Of a stretch of DNA of 64,000 bases, positions 1-9,793 are shown piece by piece (position 1 is the first letter of the stretch; every line of letters begins with the position of its first letter). The DNA is from Lampropedia puyangensis. GTDB taxonomy: Bacteria > Pseudomonadota > Gammaproteobacteria > Burkholderiales > Burkholderiaceae_C. Position numbers and translations under genes: made by a program. The stretch lies in assembly GCF_004833285.1 (NCBI RefSeq), contig NZ_STFG01000001.1, forward strand, positions 434,001 through 498,000, in the 5' to 3' direction. The notes beneath the pieces were generated by a model. That model worked only from the letters and a program-made list of their open reading frames with translations. It made no database searches and had not been told where the DNA came from.

Positions 1-68
1 CTTGCTGCCATCTGCATGCAGTGAATGTGCATGAGCCCCAGGCCCCACAACGTGATGTGACCGACCCG

Positions 69-917
69 ATGCGTTTGAACTTGCTTCCTCCTTCTCCCCT
101 TGAGTATTTCACTAGCCTAGTGCAAAGCGATGCTGAGCTGCCGCTGTTGGAAGCGGTGGTTAGTTTGGCTCAGGACGAATACCCTGATCTGGATTTGGAG
201 CATAGCCTCTCGGTGGTAGACAAGATGCAGTCGCGCCTGCGCAAGCGCAATGCGCAAAACGGCTCTGTGCTGGAGCGAATTCACCAATTGAACCAGTTTT
301 TCTATGGTGAGCTGGGCTTTGCACTCAACACCAACGATTACTACGATCCTGATAACAGCTACCTGCACCATGTGTTGGAGACAAGGCGTGGCATTCCTAT
401 CTCGATTGGGGTGCTGTGGTTGGAGCTGGCCCGCAGTATCGGCTTAGATGTCTATGGAGTTTCATTTCCGGGACACTTCATGCTCAAGGTATTGTTGGCA
501 CAAGGGCAGGTCATTCTTGACCCTTTAACGGGTAAGTCGTTTTCCAGTCAAGAGCTCACCCATCAGTTGCAAGCGCAAATTCCACGCTTATCGCTGTACA
601 ACGAAGAAACCATGCCGCTGGGGCTTTTCTTGCAAAGCGCCTCGCCGCGTGAGATCCTCACGCGTATGCTGCGTAACCTCAAAGAAATATTCCGCGTGCA
701 GCAAGATGGGGCAAGGCAACTGGCCGTGATGGAGCGTCTAGTGATCTTGCTGCCCAAAGATTGGATCGAGCGCCGCGACCGTGGTCTGGCTTATGAAGCC
801 GTTGGCCGCACGCAAGAGGCCATGGTTGATTTTCAGTCTTATCTGGATTTTTCCAGGGAAGCTTTGGATGCAACCGAGATTGCGCAAAAGCTGCAGGCGC
901 TGAAAAATCAAGCTTGA
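69..917 (+). CDS. SirB1-family transglutaminase-like / TPR protein
   Basis: A protein of about 282 residues resembling the SirB1 family: an N-terminal transglutaminase-like core (Transglut_core2), including the segment around RRGIPISIGVLWLELARSIG and the GHFMLKV strand, followed by a short C-terminal TPR-like helical region (DRGLAYEAVGRTQEAMVDF). The usual catalytic Cys of true transglutaminases is not evident, as is typical of the family. The biochemical role is not established. The frame stays open upstream to the window edge, with a GTG at 21; I prefer the ATG at 69 because family members usually begin close to the LPPSPLEYF segment. Neither start has a clear ribosome site. The gene converges on ygfZ with only about 28 bases between stops. 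Confidence 0.75.
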   Translation: MRLNLLPPSPLEYFTSLVQSDAELPLLEAVVSLAQDEYPDLDLEHSLSVVDKMQSRLRKRNAQNGSVLERIHQLNQFFYGELGFALNTNDYYDPDNSYLHHVLETRRGIPISIGVLWLELARSIGLDVYGVSFPGHFMLKVLLAQGQVILDPLTGKSFSSQELTHQLQAQIPRLSLYNEETMPLGLFLQSASPREILTRMLRNLKEIFRVQQDGARQLAVMERLVILLPKDWIERRDRGLAYEAVGRTQEAMVDFQSYLDFSREALDATEIAQKLQALKNQA

Positions 918-945
918 GTTCGGCTGCTGTTGGTGGTGTTTCTTC

Positions 946-2019
946 TCAAATATCCTCTAGCAATGCGTAGGGAACTGCTTTGATGGAAATAGGGGTTTCC
1001 ATTGGAGCTTCTCCTTGCGCTTGTGCTTCGGTGTGCCGAATGACCAGGTGCTGGGCTGCAGTGTCGGTTTTGATGGAAATGAGTGCATCGAATGATCCGT
1101 TTGCGCTGGCCGGATCCTGTGCGACTTGCACAACAGTGCCGCAAGGTTGCTCGAGATCTTCTGTGCTGTAAATTTCTGCCCCGGTCGCTGGTACTGGCAG
1201 CTTTTGGCCGTGGGCTAGATAGGTTCGGCGTTTGATGGCTCCTCTGAATTGGCTGCGTGCGACCACTTCTTGGCCTGGATAGCAGCCTTTTTTGAAATTG
1301 ATACCGCCGACGGACTCGTAGTTGAGCATTTGGGGGACAAACAAATCGACCACTGGGGCGCTGATGGTGGCTATGCCAGATAGCACTTCAGACCATGCCC
1401 ATGTTTTTGCCAAGATATCTTGCTTGTCTGGCGCTGCGAGGTCTGCAATGCAGGCTGGAAGTTGTGCTTGGCTTGGTTGAATGTAGAGTGCCCGAGGTTG
1501 CTGTGCTGCAGGGTAAAGGGTGATCGACCATGCTGGCACGTGGGTGGATTCAGGTTCAACGCCGCCGGCGTCAACAGCTTTCGGTTGTGGGCCTGTTTGC
1601 GCATCGGTGTTGCTAAAACATTGCCATGGCATGAATTCTTCTACGGTATTGCCATGCATAGACTGCACGACGGTGCTGACTGCTTGGCCTAAAGCGCCGA
1701 GGAGCTGCCATTGCCCACTGGCATCGATGATTTTGACTTTTGCACGCAGGATGAACATGGAGAGGCGCTTTTGCACCGCAGCCAAAATGCTGTGGTGCAC
1801 GAACAGGAGCACATCGTGCGGTCCATAGCGCACAGCAATAAAACTCGCTTGCATGCGGCCTTTGGCGCTGAGAAATGCGGCCAAGCGTGCTTGGTTGTGC
1901 TTGAGCAGGGCAAAGTCGTTGCTCAGCTGTCCTTGTAGGAAACTCAAGGTGTCTGGGCCCGTGCAATGGAGTACGCCGATATCGGGCACGGGGGTGATGG
2001 CGTTGGAGGGCAGTGTCAT
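946..2019 (-). CDS. ygfZ: YgfZ/GcvT-like folate-binding protein
   Basis: A 357-residue homologue of YgfZ, a folate-dependent relative of the glycine-cleavage T protein that supports assembly or repair of some iron-sulfur enzymes and was first linked to tRNA modification in E. coli. The diagnostic motif KGCYPGQE lies at residues 244-251; its Cys is the functional residue in the family. The frame is open to 2163, but the N-terminus MTLPSNAITPVPDIGVL fits the family, so the start is set at 2019. The gene is divergent from mltG, an arrangement common in Burkholderiales. Acts in the cytoplasm. Confidence 0.88.
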   Translation of the reverse strand: MTLPSNAITPVPDIGVLHCTGPDTLSFLQGQLSNDFALLKHNQARLAAFLSAKGRMQASFIAVRYGPHDVLLFVHHSILAAVQKRLSMFILRAKVKIIDASGQWQLLGALGQAVSTVVQSMHGNTVEEFMPWQCFSNTDAQTGPQPKAVDAGGVEPESTHVPAWSITLYPAAQQPRALYIQPSQAQLPACIADLAAPDKQDILAKTWAWSEVLSGIATISAPVVDLFVPQMLNYESVGGINFKKGCYPGQEVVARSQFRGAIKRRTYLAHGQKLPVPATGAEIYSTEDLEQPCGTVVQVAQDPASANGSFDALISIKTDTAAQHLVIRHTEAQAQGEAPMETPISIKAVPYALLEDI

Positions 2020-2355
2020 AGTCAAAAATGTACCTTTGCACCTGTGCTTGAATGGAGTAACAAGCTTGGTGTGATCAAGAAAAGATAGCGCGTTTGGGGG
2101 AATTGGTGTTGTGCCCCTTTGGGGTTGCGGTTCAACGGCCAGAATAGGCCGGGCAAGATGCATTGAAATCGGTTCGAGTGACTTTTAAATCATGCTATTG
2201 TCCCAAGCTTTCGTGCGAGACGTTATTTGCCTGGTTGGAGTCGTTGCCCTACATAGGCGGCTGCTTGACTAACCGGGAAATGGTTCAAGGTAGATACGAT
2301 CTTTGTGCAACGCAATGGTTTTGAAAGTGCAATTTTTAACAGAGGAATGTGAGTT

Positions 2356-3354
2356 TTGCTGCGCCGTTTGTTTTTTCTCTTGATTCTTGTGCTGGCATTG
2401 TTAGGGGCTGCGTTGGCCTCTGTCGTGTGGTGGCGCGACCAGCCTTTGCAGATCGCATCAACACCTGCTGAATTGACGATTGCGCGAGGCACATCTGCGC
2501 GTGGGGTTGCTGAGCAGTTGGTGTCCTCAGGAGTGATGACCGTCCCTTCCGATCTGTTGTATGCATGGTTGCGTATAACGGGTGAAGGTACGCGCATCAA
2601 GGCGGGCTATTACGAGTTTGAGTCTGGCATGACCCCTCAGCAAGTGATTGATCGCCTGGTCAAGGGGGAGCAAAGTTTGCACCCTCTGACGATTGTGGAA
2701 GGATGGACATTCAAGCAAATCCGAGCGTTACTGGCGCAGCAGCCGTTGCAGCACGATACCGCCGACTTGAGTGATGTACAAATCATGGAAAAACTAGGCC
2801 GCAAAGGGCTGGCGCCAGAGGGACGCTTCTTTCCCGATACCTACCTGTTTGCCAAAGGCAGTAGTGAGTTGGCCGTACTCAAGCAATCCATGGAGGCGAT
2901 GGACCGCATGCTGGAGGCTGCATGGCAGCAGCGGGATCGAGCGACTCCGTTGAAAACGCCTGAAGAGGCATTGGTACTGGCCAGCATTGTGGAAAAAGAA
3001 ACTGGTATGCATACCGATCGAGGTCGCATTGCCGGTGTTTTTGTGAACCGTTTGCGTGCAGGCATGCTGCTGCAGACAGACCCTACCGTGATTTATGGCT
3101 TGGGCGATGAATATGATGGCCGTTTACGCCGCCGCCACTTGGAGGCCGATACGCCATGGAATACATATACGCGTGTCGGGCTGCCGCCTACTCCTATTGC
3201 GATGCCTGGCAAAGAGTCATTGCTTGCGGCTGTGCAGCCTGAGAAAACCACGTCCTACTACTTTGTAGCGCGTGGTGACGGCACCAGTGAATTCAGCGAC
3301 AACTTGCAGCAACATAATCGAGCTGTTAATCGTTTTATCAGGGGGCGGCCATGA
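2356..3354 (+). CDS. mltG: Endolytic murein transglycosylase MltG (YceG)
   Basis: A 332-residue inner-membrane lytic transglycosylase that cuts nascent glycan strands and is thought to set where peptidoglycan synthesis ends. One N-terminal membrane segment (residues 4-26) is followed by a LysM-like subdomain and the YceG catalytic domain; the motif ASIVEKETG near residues 209-217 carries the catalytic Glu, and [11 protein letters not shown] and the TPWNTY segment are conserved. The start is TTG at 2356, preceded by AGAGGA at 2341-2346; no in-frame ATG fits. It overlaps tmk by four bases (ATGA), indicating translational coupling in an mltG-tmk-holB-pilZ-tatD operon. Confidence 0.93.
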   Translation: MLRRLFFLLILVLALLGAALASVVWWRDQPLQIASTPAELTIARGTSARGVAEQLVSSGVMTVPSDLLYAWLRITGEGTRIKAGYYEFESGMTPQQVIDRLVKGEQSLHPLTIVEGWTFKQIRALLAQQPLQHDTADLSDVQIMEKLGRKGLAPEGRFFPDTYLFAKGSSELAVLKQSMEAMDRMLEAAWQQRDRATPLKTPEEALVLASIVEKETGMHTDRGRIAGVFVNRLRAGMLLQTDPTVIYGLGDEYDGRLRRRHLEADTPWNTYTRVGLPPTPIAMPGKESLLAAVQPEKTTSYYFVARGDGTSEFSDNLQQHNRAVNRFIRGRP

Positions 3355-4082
3355 CCGAGCCTGTACCAGTGCATCAGGTACCGCTTACGCGCAAAGGGTG
3401 GTTTATCAGTGTCGAGGGGATTGATGGCGCAGGTAAGTCCTCGCACATCCAGGCGATGGCGACAGCCCTAGAGCGGCAAGGACATGAAGTCGTCCTCACG
3501 CGCGAACCAGGAGGAACCCCGCTGGGTGAAAAATTGCGTGCTCTGTTGTTGCACGATGCAATGGACGCCTTGACGGAGACGTTGCTGGCATTTGCTGCAC
3601 GACGCCAGCACATGCGTGAAGTGATTGTTCCTGCTCTTGCTCGTGGTGCCAGTGTGGTTTGTGACCGGTTTACGGATGCAACGTTTGCCTACCAAGGCTA
3701 TGGGCGTGGCGTGGCATTGCAGCAGCTCATGCAGTTGGAGCAATGGGTGCAAGGGGATTGGCTTCTGCAGGATATTCGGCAAAGCGAGCAGGGACAAACG
3801 TATGTCACGCCTTCGCCTGGAGTATTGCAGCCTGATTGGACGTTATGGTTTGACGTTCCACCTGAGGTGGCTGCAGCCAGACTACAAAACGCCCGCGAGC
3901 CTGATCGTTTTGAGGCTGAAGCCCGTGTGTTTTTTGAGCGTGTGGCAGCTGGCTATGCCCAGCGTGCGGCAGCGGAACCACAGCGGTGGATTCGTGTGGT
4001 CTCGGATGCGCCACGCGAAGCTGTGCAGGCAGCGGTTTTGAGTGCATTGACCGAGCGCGGTGTGCTGCGTAAGGAGGGCTGA
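3351..4082 (+). CDS. tmk: Thymidylate kinase
   Basis: dTMP kinase, converting dTMP to dTDP in the cytoplasm. The P-loop GIDGAGKSS is at residues 23-31, the substrate motif REPGGT at 51-56, and DRF at 105-107; [13 protein letters not shown] is the conserved segment after the LID. At 243 residues it is longer than the usual 205-215. Part of the excess is an N-terminal extension of about 15 residues; the rest is an insertion of about 22 residues (137-158) between the helix ending WVQGD and the [12 protein letters not shown] strand. Start overlaps the mltG stop; holB follows after two bases. Confidence 0.95.
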   Translation: MTEPVPVHQVPLTRKGWFISVEGIDGAGKSSHIQAMATALERQGHEVVLTREPGGTPLGEKLRALLLHDAMDALTETLLAFAARRQHMREVIVPALARGASVVCDRFTDATFAYQGYGRGVALQQLMQLEQWVQGDWLLQDIRQSEQGQTYVTPSPGVLQPDWTLWFDVPPEVAAARLQNAREPDRFEAEARVFFERVAAGYAQRAAAEPQRWIRVVSDAPREAVQAAVLSALTERGVLRKEG

Positions 4083-4084
4083 TA

Positions 4085-5197
4085 ATGGCAACGCGAGGTT
4101 CTTCTTCTACTCCCGCAGTCGTTGCGCCGCCCCCAATGCCTTGGCTGCAGGGGCAATTGCAGGCTTTGTTAGAGCAGCAAGGCCACGCATTGCTTTTGGA
4201 GGGCCCTTCCGGATTGGGGCAGTTTGGTTTAGCCATGGCGTGGGCGCAGGCCTTGCTGTGTGAGGCAAGGTCCCTTGAGGCTGCATTAGCCCCCGCTTGC
4301 GGCCATTGTGAGAGTTGTCATGCCGTGCATGTGCGTACCCACCCAGATTTGTTGGTGTTGCTGCCAGAAACCATGCAGTTGGCGCTCGGCTGGGCAAATA
4401 CAGAGGGTGAGACGGTAAGCGACGCAAAGCGCAAACCGAGCAAAGAAATTCGGGTCGAGGCGATGCGGCAGATGATTACTTTTTGCCAGCGCACCGATGC
4501 ACGTGGGCGCGGCAAGGTCGTGGTGGTTTATCCCGCAGAAAACATGAATACAGTGACTGCCAATGCACTGCTCAAAACCTTGGAGGAGCCTCCGGGAAAT
4601 TCCCGATTTGTGTTGGCAACGGAGGCTGCGCACCGTTTGTTGCCTACTATTCGCAGCCGCTGCCATAGCTGGAAGATGAAATGGCCTGATGAAGTGCAGA
4701 TACAGACTTGGCTTGCCCAAGCGGGCCGTAGTGCCGAGCAGATTGCGGGAGCCATGCAGGCCAGTGGTGGTCGGCCTTTGAATGCGTGGGAGTTGTTGCA
4801 AACGGGTTTTGACTTGAATAGCTGGAACCAGTTGCCGGGACAATTGGTTCGTGGTCAGGCTGGATTGCTGGCTGATGCAAGTGCAAGCCAAGCTATAGGT
4901 GTATTGCTGCAACTGTGCCATGACGCTATGGCTGTCGTTGCAGGGGCTGCGCCAAGGTATTTTGCGCAAGCTTCGCTTGCGCCTTTGTTTGTGGGCCTCG
5001 CTGGTGCTGATCAGTCATCGCTTGAGCAGCAGTTTCAACAAGGCGGCAGCTCTCCAAGGCAGCGAACATTGGAACGGTTGGGGCAGTGGTCCGCAGAATT
5101 GATGCAAGCATCGCGCAGTAGTGAACATCCGTTTTCGCCAGATTTGATGTTGACCGCATTGGTAGACCAGGCCAGCCAAGCCTTGCGTGTGCGTTAA
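4085..5197 (+). CDS. holB: DNA polymerase III subunit delta prime
   Basis: A 370-residue clamp-loader subunit. The Walker A region is degenerate (GPSGLGQFG, residues 40-48, no Lys), as expected because delta prime does not hydrolyse ATP. A four-Cys zinc module is formed by C59, C72, C75 and C78. The sensor/SRC-like segment LLPTIRSRCHSW is present and the segment ANALLKTLEEPP is typical of DnaX/HolB proteins. Between residues 90 and 115 there is a family-variable loop. Lies two bases after tmk and before a pilZ gene, the same neighbourhood as in Pseudomonas. Confidence 0.93.
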   Translation: MATRGSSSTPAVVAPPPMPWLQGQLQALLEQQGHALLLEGPSGLGQFGLAMAWAQALLCEARSLEAALAPACGHCESCHAVHVRTHPDLLVLLPETMQLALGWANTEGETVSDAKRKPSKEIRVEAMRQMITFCQRTDARGRGKVVVVYPAENMNTVTANALLKTLEEPPGNSRFVLATEAAHRLLPTIRSRCHSWKMKWPDEVQIQTWLAQAGRSAEQIAGAMQASGGRPLNAWELLQTGFDLNSWNQLPGQLVRGQAGLLADASASQAIGVLLQLCHDAMAVVAGAAPRYFAQASLAPLFVGLAGADQSSLEQQFQQGGSSPRQRTLERLGQWSAELMQASRSSEHPFSPDLMLTALVDQASQALRVR

Positions 5198-5305
5198 ACA
5201 CGATCCACAGGTATGCAAAGGGGCAGCGGGTACACTTGTGACCTTTAGTCATCGAGGTGGTCGTCTTTGCGGCTATGCTCCTCCCACTGATTCAGTTGGC
5301 AAAAA

Positions 5306-5692
5306 ATGCCCTCAAATGCTATGAATGCACCAGTAGAAGAGACCAGTAAAACGGCCCGCCCCAGCGTAATTCAGCTCAATATCAAAGAGCGCGCTGCGTT
5401 GTATGCCTCATACATTCCCTTGTTCAAGGAGGGCGGAATTTTTGTCCCCACCGAGCGTGACTATGCCATGGGCGACAGCATCTTTGTCATGTTGTCTTTG
5501 CCTGATGATCCTCGTAAATATGCCATTGCAGGTACGGTTGCATGGATTACGCCAGCAGGGTCAGCGGGGGGCCGTGCACGTGGCGTTGGGGTGCGCTTTC
5601 CTGCTGATGAGAAGTCGGCAGAGCTACGTCAAACCATTGAAAATCGCTTGGGGTCTGCATTGAGTTCCGACAAGCCCACACATACGGTGTAA
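5306..5692 (+). CDS. pilZ: PilZ-type protein (type IV pilus)
   Basis: A small 128-residue PilZ-domain protein of the kind needed for type IV pilus assembly, by synteny (holB-pilZ-tatD). The c-di-GMP-binding signatures of canonical PilZ domains, RxxxR and D/NxSxxG, are not seen; the equivalent part reads IQLNIKERAALYASYIP and FKEGGIFV. This fits the pilus PilZ subgroup, which does not bind c-di-GMP. The start at 5306 or an ATG at 5321 are both possible; neither has a strong ribosome site. About 108 bases separate it from holB. Confidence 0.85.
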   Translation: MPSNAMNAPVEETSKTARPSVIQLNIKERAALYASYIPLFKEGGIFVPTERDYAMGDSIFVMLSLPDDPRKYAIAGTVAWITPAGSAGGRARGVGVRFPADEKSAELRQTIENRLGSALSSDKPTHTV

Positions 5693-5842
5693 GCGCAGAA
5701 GAAGTTGCGGCGCTAATACCGCGTTCTTAGCCATTTTTATCGCATCGAGGTGCGATTGAATAGGGTGGCTTATGGGTTGGTAATTCGCGCTGGCTATGTG
5801 CCTTAATGCTCTGCTTGCTCAGGGCTTTCAATCTTTTTATTC

Positions 5843-6649
5843 ATGTTGACCGATTCACATTGCCATTTGAGTCATGTGCTGTTGCGCGATCAAGTGCCCG
5901 ATATTCTTGAGCGTATGCGACTGGCCGGGGTAAGCCGCGCACTGTGTATCGCCACCACTTTCGAAGAATTTGATGCAGTGCATGCGTTGGCTTTGGCGCA
6001 CCAAGCGCTGTGGTGTACGGTAGGCGTTCACCCGGACAACGAAGGGGTCCAAGAGCCTGATGTGGCCACACTGGTGCGCTTGTCTCGCCTTGAGCGGGTG
6101 TTGGCGATTGGCGAAACTGGTTTGGATTACTTTGATATGCAGGGGCGAAAAGCCGGGCGCAGCATTGCCGATATGGAGTGGCAGCGCGAGCGATTTCGTG
6201 TGCATATTCGCGCAGCTCGTGAGGTGCGTAAACCGTTGGTGATTCACACCCGTTCATCAGCCCAAGATACGCTGGATATTTTGGCGCAAGAAGGAGAGGA
6301 TGGCGCAGGCAATCTGGCTGGGGGCGTCTTTCATTGTTTTGCAGAAAACATGCAGGTAGCGCGCCAAGTGCTCGATAGGGGGTACTACATTTCTTTTGCT
6401 GGCATTGTGACTTTCAAGAATGCTGCGGCTTTGCAAGACGTGGCCCGATTTGTCCCTCTTGAGCGCATGCTGGTGGAAACCGATAGTCCTTACTTGGCGC
6501 CAGTGCCGTACCGGGGTAAAACCAATACGCCAGTCCACGTGGTGCATGTGGCACAGTGCATTGCACAATTGCGTTCGATACCATTTGAGCAGGTGGCGCA
6601 GGCCACTAGTCGTAATTTTGATACGCTCTTTAGTCCTAATCACGAATAA
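5843..6649 (+). CDS. tatD: TatD-family metal-dependent hydrolase
   Basis: A 268-residue TIM-barrel metallo-hydrolase, probably a metal-dependent deoxyribonuclease like YcfH/TatD. Metal ligands are visible as DSHCHL at residues 4-9, the GETGLDY segment, the IHTRSS strand, HCF and the late ETDSPYLAP motif. Members act on 3' DNA ends or D-aminoacyl-tRNA in different species; the exact substrate cannot be read here. The start ATG at 5843 has no strong Shine-Dalgarno site. The gene ends the mltG-tmk-holB-pilZ cluster. Confidence 0.9.
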   Translation: MLTDSHCHLSHVLLRDQVPDILERMRLAGVSRALCIATTFEEFDAVHALALAHQALWCTVGVHPDNEGVQEPDVATLVRLSRLERVLAIGETGLDYFDMQGRKAGRSIADMEWQRERFRVHIRAAREVRKPLVIHTRSSAQDTLDILAQEGEDGAGNLAGGVFHCFAENMQVARQVLDRGYYISFAGIVTFKNAAALQDVARFVPLERMLVETDSPYLAPVPYRGKTNTPVHVVHVAQCIAQLRSIPFEQVAQATSRNFDTLFSPNHE

Positions 6650-6795
6650 GACATTGGCGCCTGCACAGGCAATGTGCGCAATGCCAAAATGGCATCTTTG
6701 ATGCAAAGTGGGGCGTGCAACGAAGTGGTTCGGCGTATACCAGCTCGCCAGCATGAGCGGGGCATGCGCTCCAATAACAATCTGAGGTGTTTTTG

Positions 6796-7593
6796 ATGAA
6801 ATGTTTTGCGAAGCAAAGTGCACGCAACACTATGGCAAATGGGTGTACTGCTGCGCGGTCTTTATTGGCTTTGACTCTATCTGTTGTGCTGAGTTTGGGG
6901 GCTGCGGCTGTTGTTGCGCAAACACCTTCTGCTGGTGCCAAGCAGAATCAGTTGAGGCCTTTGACGCAACAACAAAATGATTTGTTCACATATGTGACGC
7001 GTGACAATGAAGGTGCCGTTCGTCGTTTGCTCGAGGATGGCGTAGAGCCGAATGTCCTTAACGACAAAGGCCAAAGTCCCTTAACATTGGCACTGCAGTT
7101 GGGCAGCCTGAATGCGTTCAATGGGTTGATGTCATCAGAAAAAACCAATGTGGAGTTCCGCAATGCACGCGATGAGAGCCCTTTGATGTTGGCCGCTATT
7201 CGCGGCAATGCCGATGCGGTGACGCGACTGATGCGGCAGGGCGCGCATGTGAATAAAACACACTGGACCCCGCTGCATTACGCTGCGTCAGGGGAGGGGG
7301 ACACGCAAGTGGTTATTGCGCGCTTACTGCTTGAGCACAATGCGTACATTGATGCGCAATCACCCAATAACACCACGCCGTTGATGATGGCTGCGCAATA
7401 TGGCACCAATGATGTGGTGAAGCTGTTGATGCAAGAAGGGGCTGATCCGACCATGAAAAACCAATTGGGTTTGACAGCTGTCGATTTTGCCCAGCGCGCT
7501 GGGCGCGACACATTGGCTCAGCAGATAGCGCAATACGCACAGAAGATTCAGCAGCAGCGCAGTCAGCCCAAGCCTAGTAAAGCGGCGCAATAA
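6796..7593 (+). CDS. Exported ankyrin-repeat protein
   Basis: About 265 residues: a basic N-terminus, a hydrophobic segment around SLLALTLSVVLSLGAAAVVA followed by Q, consistent with a cleaved signal peptide, then four to five ankyrin repeats (for example DESPLMLAAIRGNADAVTRL and TTPLMMAAQYGTNDVVKLL), and a Gln/Lys-rich tail. Probably periplasmic and involved in protein binding; partner unknown. The frame opens at GTG 6787, but ATG 6796, preceded by GAGGTG, is the better start. Similar single-copy ankyrin proteins occur next to tatD in many Burkholderiales. Confidence 0.82.
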   Translation: MKCFAKQSARNTMANGCTAARSLLALTLSVVLSLGAAAVVAQTPSAGAKQNQLRPLTQQQNDLFTYVTRDNEGAVRRLLEDGVEPNVLNDKGQSPLTLALQLGSLNAFNGLMSSEKTNVEFRNARDESPLMLAAIRGNADAVTRLMRQGAHVNKTHWTPLHYAASGEGDTQVVIARLLLEHNAYIDAQSPNNTTPLMMAAQYGTNDVVKLLMQEGADPTMKNQLGLTAVDFAQRAGRDTLAQQIAQYAQKIQQQRSQPKPSKAAQ

Positions 7594-7726
7594 AGAGTTT
7601 GAGGCTATAGCTGGCGCTCGGCGTCAAGGGCTGCTGATTCGGATTGACTGGTCAACAATGGTCGCTCACATCTAAGCAGGTCTGACGCAGATGATTGTCT
7701 TGCTGTGGTATGGCGTCTTGCACTAC

Positions 7727-7732
7727 TACAAT
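7727..7732 (+). promoter_or_regulatory. Candidate -10 element close to parE start
   Basis: TACAAT, one mismatch from TATAAT, lies eight to fourteen bases before ATG 7741. If used, transcription would begin within a few bases of the start codon, giving a leaderless or nearly leaderless message. A convincing -35 hexamer at 16-18 bases is not visible, so this is weak. Confidence 0.25.
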
Positions 7733-7740
7733 CTCCGCCC

Positions 7741-9735
7741 ATGGCTACACAGACTAAAAGCACCGCCACAGGCGGCAACAACGGGTATTCCGAAGGCTCC
7801 ATCAAGGTTCTCAAAGGCTTAGAGCCAGTTAAGCAGCGCCCGGGGATGTACACCCGAACAGACAATCCGCTACATATTATTCAAGAAGTGCTGGACAACG
7901 CCGCTGATGAGGCGTTGGCAGGGTTTGGCAAAAAAATTCGTTTTACCTTGCATGACGATGGCTCGATCAGCGTCGAGGATGAGGGGCGCGGCATTCCTTT
8001 TGGCTTGCATCCTGAAGAAAAAGCGCCTGTGGTGGAGTTGGTCTTTACCCGGCTGCACGCTGGAGGCAAGTTTGATAAGGAGTCGGGCGGTGCCTACAGT
8101 TTCTCTGGTGGCTTGCATGGTGTCGGCGTCTCGGTTACGAATGCGCTGGCTACACGGTTAGAGGTCACGATTTACCGTGATGGCCAGGTTGCGCATTTGG
8201 TTTTTGGCAATGGCGGTGATGTGGTGGAGCCGTTGACTGTGCGTAAAGCGCAAAGCGGCGATCGCAAGCAAGGCACATCCGTGCGTGTATGGCCTGATGC
8301 CAAGTATTTCGAGTCCAAAGCCTTGCCAATGCCTGAGTTGATGCACTTGTTGCGTAGCAAGGCGGTGCTGATGCCCGGCGTCGCGGTGGCATTGACTAAT
8401 GAAAAAACCAAGCAGACTCAGACTTGGCAATACAAGGGCGGCCTGAGTGATTATTTGGCACAAACTTTAACGACGGATCCGGTGATCCCGATGTTTGAAG
8501 GTGAAGGCTATGCCGATAAGCACAATGATAGTTTCGCGGTGGGCGAGGGGGCTGCTTGGTGTGTGGCGTTCACGGAAGATGGCCATCCGATGCGTGAGAG
8601 TTATGTGAACCTGATTCCGACCACCGCAGGCGGAACGCACGATAGTGGCTTGCGCGATGGCCTGTTCCAGGCCGTCAAGAGTTTTATCGACATGCATGCG
8701 TTGTTGCCAAAAGGTGTCAAGCTCATGCCTGAGGATGTGTTCTCGCGGGCCAGTTATGTCTTGTCGGCCAAGATTCTTGATCCGCAGTTTCAAGGTCAGA
8801 TCAAGGAAAAGCTCAATTCGCGTGATGCCGTTCGTTTGGTGTCCAGTTTTGTCAAACCCACGATGGAGCTGTGGCTCAACCAGCACGTGGAGTACGGACG
8901 CAAGATCGCTGAGTTGGCGATCAAGGCGGCGCAAACCCGTCAGCGTGCCGGCCAGAAAGTGGAAAAACGCAAAGGTTCAGGCGTAGCCGTTTTGCCAGGT
9001 AAGTTGACTGATTGCGAAAGCCGCGACTTGGCGTATAACGAGGTGTTTCTGGTCGAAGGCGATTCGGCTGGTGGCAGTGCCAAAATGGGGCGCGACAAGG
9101 AAAGTCAAGCGGTTTTACCTTTGCGTGGCAAGGTGCTCAATACGTGGGAGGTTGAGCGCGATCGCTTGTTTGCCAATACCGAGGTGCACGATATCTCTGT
9201 TGCGATTGGTGTGGATCCACACGGCCCTAATGATGACGTAGACCTCTCAGGTTTGCGATACGGGAAAATTTGTATTCTCAGTGATGCGGATGTGGATGGT
9301 GCGCATATTCAAGTGCTCTTGCTGACGCTATTTTTCCGCCACTTCCCTAAGCTGATCGAGACTGGGCACGTGTATGTTGCGCAGCCGCCGCTCTACAGTA
9401 TCAGCGTGCCTGCGCGGGGCAAGAAGCCAGCCACTAAGCTGTATGTGCTCAGTGAGCAGGAGCTCAATACAGCACTGGAAAAATTGCGCAAGGATGGTGT
9501 GCGTGAAGGGGCTTGGACTATTGGCCGCTTCAAGGGCTTGGGAGAAATGAATGCGGAGCAATTGTGGGATACAACCTTGAACCCGGATACGCGACATTTG
9601 TTGCCCGTGCAATTGGGGGTGTTTAATTTTGCGCAGACGGAAGGCTTTTTTACGCAACTGATGGGCAAAGGAGAAGCCAGTGCCCGTAGGGAGTTGATGG
9701 AGCTGCATGGGGATGATGTGCAAGTGGATGTTTGA
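7741..9735 (+). CDS. parE: DNA topoisomerase IV subunit B
   Basis: A 664-residue type IIA topoisomerase ATPase subunit. A GHKL ATPase is at the N-terminus (DNAADEALAG, DEGRGIPFG, GLHGVGVSVTNAL), and a TOPRIM domain carries EGDSAGGSAKMGRD and DADVDGAHI; the length and lack of the extra GyrB insert indicate ParE. The open frame begins at 7705, but ATG 7741 gives the family N-terminus. parC, the partner, is not adjacent and not in this window. No Shine-Dalgarno site precedes the start and a TACAAT hexamer lies nine bases before it. Confidence 0.93.
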   Translation: MATQTKSTATGGNNGYSEGSIKVLKGLEPVKQRPGMYTRTDNPLHIIQEVLDNAADEALAGFGKKIRFTLHDDGSISVEDEGRGIPFGLHPEEKAPVVELVFTRLHAGGKFDKESGGAYSFSGGLHGVGVSVTNALATRLEVTIYRDGQVAHLVFGNGGDVVEPLTVRKAQSGDRKQGTSVRVWPDAKYFESKALPMPELMHLLRSKAVLMPGVAVALTNEKTKQTQTWQYKGGLSDYLAQTLTTDPVIPMFEGEGYADKHNDSFAVGEGAAWCVAFTEDGHPMRESYVNLIPTTAGGTHDSGLRDGLFQAVKSFIDMHALLPKGVKLMPEDVFSRASYVLSAKILDPQFQGQIKEKLNSRDAVRLVSSFVKPTMELWLNQHVEYGRKIAELAIKAAQTRQRAGQKVEKRKGSGVAVLPGKLTDCESRDLAYNEVFLVEGDSAGGSAKMGRDKESQAVLPLRGKVLNTWEVERDRLFANTEVHDISVAIGVDPHGPNDDVDLSGLRYGKICILSDADVDGAHIQVLLLTLFFRHFPKLIETGHVYVAQPPLYSISVPARGKKPATKLYVLSEQELNTALEKLRKDGVREGAWTIGRFKGLGEMNAEQLWDTTLNPDTRHLLPVQLGVFNFAQTEGFFTQLMGKGEASARRELMELHGDDVQVDV

Positions 9736-9793
9736 TATGCATGCGTGGCAAAGCACTTGAAATGCAAAACTAAGGTGTGGGTGAATTGAGAAA

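Noticed and set aside
2019-2163. Extended start of ygfZ
   Set aside because: The extra 48 residues do not match the family and lie in the divergent promoter region.
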